Positions 51,181-58,449 of a stretch of 64,000 bases of DNA are shown here, one piece after another. The notes below the pieces were generated by a model. That model was given only the letters and a program-made list of their open reading frames with translations. It had not been told where the DNA came from and did not search any database. The stretch's first letter is position 1, and each line of letters starts with the position of its first letter. A program made the translations under genes and the position numbers. This DNA is from Deltaproteobacteria bacterium (GTDB lineage: Bacteria; Acidobacteriota; Thermoanaerobaculia; Multivoradales; JAHZIX01), in the NCBI GenBank assembly GCA_022601195.1, contig JAHZIX010000046.1, positions 147,445 through 211,444 on the forward strand. The letters are read 5' to 3'.

Positions 51181-54100
51181 TTAGATACCGCTCGGCCGCC
51201 GGTGCATCACTAGAGCGGAAGCAGGCATAGCGCTAGGAATGGAGACCAATCCCTCGCTAGTCAGGAGGTGAATCTCTCCAGCCAGACCTGCGACGAAACC
51301 TTGGACGTCCCGAACGGGAACTCGCAGACGTTCTACGTTGCCATCCCTGTTCAGACGAACCGGAGCCATGCCGAGGCCTCCCACCCACAGGTCATCGCCG
51401 AGGCGGGCGAGAGCCCCAGGGGGGACCCACTGTTCTTCCAGGCCCTTCAAGGGGGAGAAGTGCTCACCGTCGAGGGCGTATACCCCTCGATCGTAGGTAC
51501 CCACCAACAGGCGGTCGCCATCGGCGAGCAAGGCGGTGACCCAGCCGCCATCGAAGCCATCGGCCATGCCGACAGCGGTCAGGACCCCGTTTTCTAGTCG
51601 GAAGAGACCTTCGAGGCCGCCGGCGTAGAGCTCACCGGCAAACCAAGCGACAGCCCCGAAGGAGGCGCTAGAAGCAGCCGATTGGCCACCGAGGGGTCGG
51701 GTTTCATATCCCGCACTATTCGGCTGCCGCACCTCCAGCAAGCCCTGAGTGGTGGCCGCTACCAAGCTCCATGGAGTGAGGGTGAGGGCATGGGAGGCAG
51801 CATCGACGATGACTTCCACCGGTCCCAGAGGCTCGCCTCCCGGGGAGAGGGGAAGCCGCAGCAAGCCGCCTTCGGAGGCGATCCACAAGGACTCGTCGAC
51901 GATGCGCAGAGCATTGATGCGCCGTTGGGCAATAGAAAGCCCGGCCTTCACGGCTTGGATGGATCCTCGAGCGTCGATGCGGATCAAACCGCCGTCGAAG
52001 GCACCAGCGAGAAGGCCATCCCCAAGAGTCACGGCGGAGGTCAGGCTCCGAGGTGGGGGAGGAACGGTGGCCACACCGGTTTCGGTGAAACGATCTCGGC
52101 CATGGCGTAGAAAGAGTCGGGAGCCGCTAGTGATTTCCAGGCCACGGGGCGTGACCTCGAGAGAGGTGATGTGCTGTTGAGGGAATCGGCATTGGATGGC
52201 GCGGCCATCGACCAAGCGCCATAGGCCGTTGTAGGCCGTGGCCACGAAGACTTCCCGGCCAAGGCGGGCCACGGCGGTCACGAAGCGGCTGCCGACTCGG
52301 TAAGAGCTGGGGTTGAGCTCGCCATCGTGAAGCTCGAAGAGCCCCTGGCCGAGGACCGCTACCAGAGTTCGCCCAGAGGCCAATGGAGCTAGGCCGGTGA
52401 TGGGGTGGTGGGCAAACTCTCTGGAGACAGAGCGAGCTTGGCAGTGAGAAGGAAAAGCTAGAAGAGATTCCCCTGGCCGGCAGTGGAGGCGGACCAAATC
52501 CCCACCGGAAGTCCCCAACAGCATCTGGTTGTCAGCTACTCGGGTGGTCGAGAGCACATTCCGAGAGTGCAGATCCAAATCATGGACCGCGAAGCGGAAA
52601 GAGCTGCCGTCGTCTCGGCTCACGGTCAGCTCTGAGTTTGGGCTTGCCAGCGAGTTCGCCGTCCTCGGCTCGGGTTGGGAGGTAGAGGCCCGTGAAGGAA
52701 TGGCCCGGGAGGCCGTTGTCGGGGGCTGCAGACGCTGCGCTTCCAAGTGATCCCCGATCAGAGTCAGTCGGTATCGACTGCGGTTTCCCGCCCGATCCCG
52801 AAGGACGACGGTGAATTGCCGGGGCAGCTGGGAAACCTCGACGGCCCATCGGTGGCCCAGGGGGCTCAGACGGTAGACCTGACCCTGGGGAAGGTGAACC
52901 TCCACGGCGCCGATGGTCTGGGTTGCCTCGCCGGTATCGATCTGTAGGTGGCCCTGGCGGAGATAGAACTGAGCTTCCGGGCCGAGGTCGTCGAGTTGGT
53001 ACCAGATCCCCGTACTTTGGTGGTGCCCATCGTCGAACCGCTTGAAGATCTCGATGCGATAGCCGCGATCCTCCCAGCCTCGAGGCACCAGAAAGCGGTC
53101 TGAAAAGGTCTGACTATCGGCGTCGTAGACCAATTTGCGCAGCTCACCGAAGGGGTACCAGGCGACCACTTCCACCAATCCCGGCTCTGCTGGTACCTGC
53201 AGCAGCGGATCCCCAGGTTTGATGGCCGAAAGGCTCAGGGAGGGATCGGCCACGTGCAAGGAGGTAAAGGCCGTGGGAATCGCCTCGGCGAGGCTCAGCT
53301 CGATGATCTGAGCTTTGAGCGCTGGGTCCCGATGACGACGGTAGTCGGCCATCCATTGGGCTAGGAGATTACGAAAGACACCGTGGCGAACCGCCTTTCC
53401 CTGGCGGCTATCAGCGCTCAGAAGCTCCGGTAGGACCTCCACGGGAACCGCACTGCCGGCCAAGCTCAGGTCCAGGTCGAGACCGGCGACGGAATCGGCA
53501 ATGGCGAATAGGCGGAGCAATCCCCCTTCCGCCACCGTGTGCCGTTGGGGGCCGTGAGCTTTCAGAGGGGTTCCTTCTTGCTGCCAGCCGCGCACTTTCA
53601 AGACGGGTCGCACCATCTCGTCCACCAAACCCGTGAGCTTGGCCTTGGGGTCTGTTCCGACCAAGAAGGTGGCGGCTTCCTCACCGAGTAGGTTGGCAAA
53701 GAAGTCGAGCTCGTGAGCGTCGGCGAGAAAGAGGGTGCGGAGGAATTCCGGTCGCTCTCGCTGTAGGCCATTGACTTGGGGATCCGTGACCGCCAGGCAG
53801 CGGCGACGGGGAGAGGCGCAGTCATAAGCCTGGGCGGTGTCGACGAGGCTCTGCCAACCGGTCGACAGATGATCTCCTTCCTCGAGCAGAGAGGTCAGCA
53901 GCTCCTGGCGATCTCGGGGTGAGAGCTCGATGCGACCGCCGTCGGTGACCCGGATCACTCGAAGGGGGAGGTGATTGTGCTGGAGAACCCGATCGGCGAC
54001 GTTGATGAGGGAAGCAGCGCGACGACGTACCGAGTAAGAGGCGTCCACCAAGAGGATCAGCTCTTCTGCGGGGGTCGCCCAGCCACCAGCGTCGTTGAGG

Positions 54101-54912
54101 GCTAGGCGCAGCTGTAGCCCGTAGCGTCCGTCCCCGAGGGGAACGGCTTCCGCCCGGGTAAGGAGGGGGGGAGCTTGCTCGGCCCACCAGAGATCCAAGG
54201 GGCGATGGGTCGCGGTGAAGAGGGTCGCCCAATGCTCCCCCTGGTCCAGGGTTTGGAGGGATTCTCCGCCGTCGAGGCCAAAAGCCTTCAAGGGCTCTTC
54301 GGTTTCGATTTCCACGACAACTGCGGCGCTCACCGCTTCTTGGCCGAGCAGCTCATCCAGCGGCAGGCGGAGGGAATTGCGTCCCCGTTCGGTGGTGATG
54401 GGCAGGCGCAGGCGAACCCGCACTTGTTGTTTCTCACCGGCAGGTACGGGAAAGACGGAGAAAGAGTGAATCTCTCCTTTGGATTCTGCGAGTCCCGTGG
54501 CCTTGCCTTTGGCGGCGGCCCGTTGATGCTCCCGCCGGGCTTGGGCTCGTTCTTTGAGCTGGGCAGCGAGGAAGGTTTCACCGCGCCAGAAGCCGAAGTC
54601 TTCGATGGTGGCTCCGCTGGGTAGGTGGACACGGTAATCCGCCTGGCCGGCCGCTTCGCCATCGTTGACGAAGATTTGGATCCAGTCGAGCACAGCTCCA
54701 CCATCGTTGATGCGCACGGTCAGAGATTGAGAGATCAGGGGGAGCTGCCGGGCTTCGCAGAACAGGCCGGCGGCCGTGTCGTCCTGCCCGAGGAGGGGCT
54801 GAGAAAACGAGGCGAGAAGAAGGAGAAGGCCACCGAATAGAGTGGCTCCTCGAGCCGTTGCTGTCTGGGTGCAGGTTGCGAGGCCGGCGATCTGTCGGTC
54901 GAAGAATCTCAT
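51181..54912 (-). CDS. Secreted VIT/vWA-domain protein with C-terminal beta-propeller
   Basis: 1243 residues. Signal peptide (ATLFGGLLLLLASFSQPLLG), then a VIT-like domain (about 60-210: ADYRVHLPSGATIEDFGFWR, FSVFPVPAGEKQQVRVRLRLP), a vWA domain (about 280-450) with a D290-A-S292-Y-S294 metal-ion adhesion site, a linker domain with Ser/Pro-rich stretch near 785, and a propeller of repeated LLGTSGGDLVRL/LLVGTYDRGVYAL-type blades to the end. VIT-vWA pairs occur in inter-alpha-trypsin inhibitor-like and marine bacterial surface proteins. It starts one base after the stop of the upstream vWA gene (TGAgATG), so the two are translationally coupled. Confidence 0.85.
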   Translation of the reverse strand: MRFFDRQIAGLATCTQTATARGATLFGGLLLLLASFSQPLLGQDDTAAGLFCEARQLPLISQSLTVRINDGGAVLDWIQIFVNDGEAAGQADYRVHLPSGATIEDFGFWRGETFLAAQLKERAQARREHQRAAAKGKATGLAESKGEIHSFSVFPVPAGEKQQVRVRLRLPITTERGRNSLRLPLDELLGQEAVSAAVVVEIETEEPLKAFGLDGGESLQTLDQGEHWATLFTATHRPLDLWWAEQAPPLLTRAEAVPLGDGRYGLQLRLALNDAGGWATPAEELILLVDASYSVRRRAASLINVADRVLQHNHLPLRVIRVTDGGRIELSPRDRQELLTSLLEEGDHLSTGWQSLVDTAQAYDCASPRRRCLAVTDPQVNGLQRERPEFLRTLFLADAHELDFFANLLGEEAATFLVGTDPKAKLTGLVDEMVRPVLKVRGWQQEGTPLKAHGPQRHTVAEGGLLRLFAIADSVAGLDLDLSLAGSAVPVEVLPELLSADSRQGKAVRHGVFRNLLAQWMADYRRHRDPALKAQIIELSLAEAIPTAFTSLHVADPSLSLSAIKPGDPLLQVPAEPGLVEVVAWYPFGELRKLVYDADSQTFSDRFLVPRGWEDRGYRIEIFKRFDDGHHQSTGIWYQLDDLGPEAQFYLRQGHLQIDTGEATQTIGAVEVHLPQGQVYRLSPLGHRWAVEVSQLPRQFTVVLRDRAGNRSRYRLTLIGDHLEAQRLQPPTTASRAIPSRASTSQPEPRTANSLASPNSELTVSRDDGSSFRFAVHDLDLHSRNVLSTTRVADNQMLLGTSGGDLVRLHCRPGESLLAFPSHCQARSVSREFAHHPITGLAPLASGRTLVAVLGQGLFELHDGELNPSSYRVGSRFVTAVARLGREVFVATAYNGLWRLVDGRAIQCRFPQQHITSLEVTPRGLEITSGSRLFLRHGRDRFTETGVATVPPPPRSLTSAVTLGDGLLAGAFDGGLIRIDARGSIQAVKAGLSIAQRRINALRIVDESLWIASEGGLLRLPLSPGGEPLGPVEVIVDAASHALTLTPWSLVAATTQGLLEVRQPNSAGYETRPLGGQSAASSASFGAVAWFAGELYAGGLEGLFRLENGVLTAVGMADGFDGGWVTALLADGDRLLVGTYDRGVYALDGEHFSPLKGLEEQWVPPGALARLGDDLWVGGLGMAPVRLNRDGNVERLRVPVRDVQGFVAGLAGEIHLLTSEGLVSIPSAMPASALVMHRRPSGI

Positions 54913-54913
54913 C

Positions 54914-55993
54914 TCAGTTGCCTCCCGTGGTCAGTCGAATGGCGGTTCCCAAGGGAGGGCAGGTGTTCAAATGAAATAAATCGATGCTTCCCAGGTCGTC
55001 AGCGGTGTCCCTGGTCGGGTCGGTATTTGGGTTGAGGCTAGGCCTTATCTCGATGGTGAGACCGTCGGGCCCGAGCCACCCTCGGGGTGCTTCCTCCAGG
55101 TCGAAGCCAGCGGGGGTGAGGATCTCGACCGTGCAGGAGGTATCGGTATCGATCCCCTGCACCGTTCGACCCTCGGTGTCAGCATCACCGGGGCGGACCA
55201 GGATTCCAGTGCTCGGTTGATTGGGCTGAGGCAAGCTCCGGCGACGGTCGAGCCAGGTGAGGGTGACCTCTTGGCCGCGGTCGAAGCTGGCGGTGTGGAC
55301 GCTGGGGACAGCCGCCTTGAGCAGGGCCTCTGCTACGCCGGTTTGGCCCGAACGCACTCTTCCGATGTGCTGGTAGCTACCTTCCGTGTGGAAGGCCAGG
55401 CGGCGGAAGAAGGCGACGCCTTTGGCAGGCAGGGAGCGGCAGCCGATGGAGTGGATGACGATACCCAACCGTCGCGCCTCCTCGATCAGCTGGCTCGGTT
55501 TGGGCTCGTCGTCATAGTCCAGGTGGGGGGGAGCATCGCCGATGAGGAAGATCTGCCGCTCTACCCCCGGGCCGAAGTCCCAATGGATCTCCGAAAGGGC
55601 TGTGGCCACTCCCGCCACCGCGGATTCCGGTCCGTCACCTCCGCCGTCCGCCCTCAGGGCTGCCAGGAAGGATTCGGTGGCTTCGAAGTCTGTGGTCAGA
55701 GGCGATACCAGGGTCACATACTTGTCGCCCCGGTCCCGGTAGGCGACGGCTCCCAAACGTAGCGTCTCTCCCTCCCGGGCTTCGGCCAAGGAAGCAGCCA
55801 GCTGTCCTACCCGTTCCTTGACCTCTCGAAGCTCGCCGCCCATGGAGCCGGTGGTGTCCATGAGAAAGACGACCTCCAGGTCGGCGGTGACCGGAGGAGC
55901 GGCCAGAATGGCGACGGCCAGGCCGATGCCGAGCCAAGGGCGCGCCCATGGGGAGGACGGGCGGGGGGAGAGAAGGGTGGAACGTTGGGGCAT
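54914..55993 (-). CDS. Secreted vWA-domain protein
   Basis: 359 residues, ATG with AAAGGA about 10 bp upstream. Signal peptide (WLGIGLAVAILAAPPVTA), then a vWA domain with the complete MIDAS D46-T-T48-G-S50 (VVFLMDTTGSMGG), a GAVAYRDRGDKY strand and FLIGDAPPHLDYDDEPK, followed by a beta-rich C-terminal domain. vWA domains bind protein partners through a metal ion. It is coupled to the larger VIT/vWA gene, and the pair probably works together at the cell surface or in the periplasm. Partners unknown. Confidence 0.85.
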   Translation of the reverse strand: MPQRSTLLSPRPSSPWARPWLGIGLAVAILAAPPVTADLEVVFLMDTTGSMGGELREVKERVGQLAASLAEAREGETLRLGAVAYRDRGDKYVTLVSPLTTDFEATESFLAALRADGGGDGPESAVAGVATALSEIHWDFGPGVERQIFLIGDAPPHLDYDDEPKPSQLIEEARRLGIVIHSIGCRSLPAKGVAFFRRLAFHTEGSYQHIGRVRSGQTGVAEALLKAAVPSVHTASFDRGQEVTLTWLDRRRSLPQPNQPSTGILVRPGDADTEGRTVQGIDTDTSCTVEILTPAGFDLEEAPRGWLGPDGLTIEIRPSLNPNTDPTRDTADDLGSIDLFHLNTCPPLGTAIRLTTGGN

Positions 55994-56325
55994 GGAAGAT
56001 CAGTCCTTTCTTTCGTCTTTCCAGTCGATGAGGCCGCTCTGAGACGGCTGGGAACAGGCCTATTGAAAAACAAGGCAGCGGGGGAGGGGGGGCGAAGAAG
56101 AGGAAGCTCGGGGGCAGATTGTGGCGATTTCTAGGCAGGGCGCCAGAGGGCGCTGTGGCGAGTAAGATAGGCCCGATTGGCCCCGGCTGGCCTGATGGGA
56201 CGAATAGCGGGAGTTGCAGACTTGACCTCTGACTGCTCTCGATCTCTGGTCGACCTCTGCCAGACCCCTGGTAGGCCTAGAGGGGGAGCAGAGAGGGTCG
56301 AGAACCTCTATTGGAGTAGAGACGA
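55994..56325. other. Divergent intergenic region (332 bp)
   Basis: Lies between the minus-strand vWA gene and the plus-strand sulfatase-fold gene and should hold promoters for both. I see a TTGACC at 56222 but no convincing -10 box at the right distance, a repeated GACCTCTG word, and purine-rich stretches near 56080. No RNA gene or ORF is supported. Confidence 0.4.
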
Positions 56326-58011
56326 GTGAGAATAGTAGATACCCAGCAACCGCGCCCCAAGGTGAGGCCGGGACGAGGTCGAAGGGCAGCAGTCCTATTG
56401 GCTCTTCTGGCAACGTTGGGTTGCCAGAGTCAAGATTCCCGGAGCGCACCGGAGACGCCCCAGCTAGAGGGCACTCGCGGCTATATCGTCATCTCCTTGG
56501 ATACCCTACGGGCCGATCATCTCGGTGCCTACGGCTACGACAAGGCGACGAGCCCTTTTCTCGATGGCTTGGCCGCCCAAGGTGCTCTCTTCGAGAGGCA
56601 GATCTCTCAGTACCCGAGTACTCTCACCTCTCATATGTCCATCTTCACAGGCCTCTATCCTCGGGAACATCAAGTCTTTCCCCCTGACGGGGTTTTGGCG
56701 GAGACCATCGAAACGCTGCCGGAGGCTTTTCAGAGGAGCGGTTTCCGCACTGCTGGCTACACCGAGGCGGGCTATGTGCGAGGGCATTACGGCTTCCGGC
56801 GAGGTTTCGATGAGTTCCGAGCCCGGGATCGCACCGGCAAGAGCCAAGGAGCCCGTGGGACTTTGGGCCGGGGCTTGCGCTTTCTGCGTAGTCTGGAACC
56901 GCAGGAGCCCTTCTTCCTCTTCCTTCACACCTATGCCGTGCACGCTCCCTATGATCCTCCGGAGGAAGAACGGCAGATGTTCTGGCCGGGGCAGGCCCCG
57001 GAAGGCGCTTTCTATCCTTCGGGAAAGGAACTCAGTCGAAGAAATGCTCTGGGAGAGCAGCTTTCCCCGGAGCTTCTCGACTATTTGCGGGCCCTTTACG
57101 ATGGGGAGATTCGGTTTCTAGACCGCTGCCTGAAAGAGTTCTTCGCTGAAGTGGAAGCTCTAGGCCTGGGGGACCAGATCACGGTGGTCATCACTTCCGA
57201 TCACGGGGAAGAGTTCCAAGACCATGGTCGTCTCAACCACGAGCAGCTCTATGACGAGATCCTGCACATTCCGTTAATTTTCCGGCATCCCGACTTGCCG
57301 GCCGGGCAGCGCATTGCCGAGCTGGTGGAGTCCGTTGACCTGGCGCCGACCCTCCTGGCCCTGGCGGAGATCACTCCCCGGGCAAGGATGTCCGGTCAGA
57401 GCTTGTTGCCGCTGCTGGCCAATGGACCGGGGTGGCAGAAGAAAGATGCCTATTCCGAGGCTTCGGCGAACCACCGGTCTCTCTACCGCCGCCAGGAGGG
57501 GGAGCTCTTGCACCTCCAGGTGTTCGGCCAGGCGGAGAAGGGATGGATCTCCCGGCGGGCGAGGCTGCGAGTACCCGCAGGGCCGCTGAGCTTCGAAGCT
57601 CGAAGCTTCGGGGAGGAGCGACCTCTTTCCATTCATCACCGAGACCAAGAGCTGCTGGTCGCTCCCCTCAGCGCTGAGTGGTCGAAAATCTCCCTCGAGG
57701 TTTCGTCGCAGCAGCCTTGGGCAACCTTGGAGCTATCCGTTCCGTCGTGCCAGGAGATCGCTTCGCCGGATGCACCAGCAGGCATTATTTGTCGCGGTTT
57801 CGACTTGCGCTCTATCTCCCAGGCCCGCTTGGAGCTCTACGAATTGACCGAGGATCCGGCGGAAGCCGTGGATCTGGCCGTTGCTCAGGAGTCGGAAGCG
57901 AGAGATCTGGTTCGTCGCCTGGGCGAGCATCGACATCGGCCGCGCGCTTCGGCCCTTCGCCAGGAATTGGACGAAGAGTCGAAATCCAACCTCAAAGCTC
58001 TAGGGTATTGA
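56326..58011 (+). CDS. Sulfatase-fold (alkaline phosphatase superfamily) exported hydrolase, Thr nucleophile
   Basis: 561 residues, GTG start with GGAG upstream. The N-terminus is a signal peptide with a Cys (LLALLATLGCQSQ) that could be a lipidation site, though the lipobox is not canonical. Sulfatase-fold markers: VISLDTLRADHLGAYGYD, FLFLHTYAVHAPYDPP, TSDHGEEFQDHGRLNHEQLYDE and FRHPDL. At the position of the formylglycine Cys (CxPSR) it has T99 in STLTSH, as in phospho-group transferases and hydrolases of this superfamily, so it is probably not a true sulfatase. The C-terminal 150 residues are a separate beta domain and a helical tail. Confidence 0.85.
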   Translation: MRIVDTQQPRPKVRPGRGRRAAVLLALLATLGCQSQDSRSAPETPQLEGTRGYIVISLDTLRADHLGAYGYDKATSPFLDGLAAQGALFERQISQYPSTLTSHMSIFTGLYPREHQVFPPDGVLAETIETLPEAFQRSGFRTAGYTEAGYVRGHYGFRRGFDEFRARDRTGKSQGARGTLGRGLRFLRSLEPQEPFFLFLHTYAVHAPYDPPEEERQMFWPGQAPEGAFYPSGKELSRRNALGEQLSPELLDYLRALYDGEIRFLDRCLKEFFAEVEALGLGDQITVVITSDHGEEFQDHGRLNHEQLYDEILHIPLIFRHPDLPAGQRIAELVESVDLAPTLLALAEITPRARMSGQSLLPLLANGPGWQKKDAYSEASANHRSLYRRQEGELLHLQVFGQAEKGWISRRARLRVPAGPLSFEARSFGEERPLSIHHRDQELLVAPLSAEWSKISLEVSSQQPWATLELSVPSCQEIASPDAPAGIICRGFDLRSISQARLELYELTEDPAEAVDLAVAQESEARDLVRRLGEHRHRPRASALRQELDEESKSNLKALGY

Positions 58012-58056
58012 AACCAGAGGCCTTTTCTTCTCGCGGGCTTTCCGAATCTCTTGTTG

Positions 58057-58086
58057 TTGACCGTCGACAACAAGGTTGATTATGAT
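58057..58086 (+). promoter_or_regulatory. Promoter of the padR-ADOP operon
   Basis: TTGACC (58057-58062), an 18-bp spacer and TATGAT (58081-58086): both boxes match five of six consensus positions. The -35 box overlaps the first of two related operator-like sequences (17-bp direct repeat GACCGTCG(A/T)CAACAAGG at 58059 and 58093). Confidence 0.65.
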
Positions 58087-58105
58087 GTTGTCGACCGTCG
58101 TCAAC
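58087..58105. promoter_or_regulatory. Putative PadR operator
   Basis: GTTGTCGACCGTCGTCAAC is a 19-bp dyad with one mismatched pair per arm, directly after the -10 box and 11 bp before the padR start. A related, less symmetric copy covers the -35 box at 58056-58071. PadR proteins commonly repress their own operon through such sites. Confidence 0.65.
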
Positions 58106-58116
58106 AAGGAGATCCC

Positions 58117-58449
58117 ATGGCAAACGCTCGTAGCGATCGAATTCAAGGCACCCTCGACCTGTTGATCTTGCGGATTCTGGAGGGGGAAAGTCTGCATGGC
58201 TGGGCCATTGCGCAGCGCCTGCAGAGTCTTTCTCGGGAAGTGCTCCAAGTGGGGCAAGGCTCTCTCTATCCAGCTTTGCACCGGCTAGCGGATGAAGAGT
58301 GGATCGCTGCGGAATGGGGCATCTCCGAAGCCGGCCGGCGCGCTCGGTTCTACCGCTTGACGGCAACCGGGCGCCGCCAGCTCGAGCGGGAGCGAGACAG
58401 TTGGGACACCTTCACTACCGCTGTAGAGCGGGTCCTGAGGATGGCGTAA
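58117..58449 (+). CDS. PadR-family transcriptional regulator
   Basis: 110 residues, ATG with AAGGAG 6 bp upstream. Winged-helix PadR domain throughout: IQGTLDLLILRILEGESLHGW, VGQGSLYPALHRLADEEWI, GRRARFYRLTATGRRQL. It is short, the type found in front of ADOP permeases in Acidobacteriota. The stop overlaps the start of the permease gene (TAATG). It probably binds the two dyads in its own promoter; the ligand is unknown. Confidence 0.9.
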   Translation: MANARSDRIQGTLDLLILRILEGESLHGWAIAQRLQSLSREVLQVGQGSLYPALHRLADEEWIAAEWGISEAGRRARFYRLTATGRRQLERERDSWDTFTTAVERVLRMA

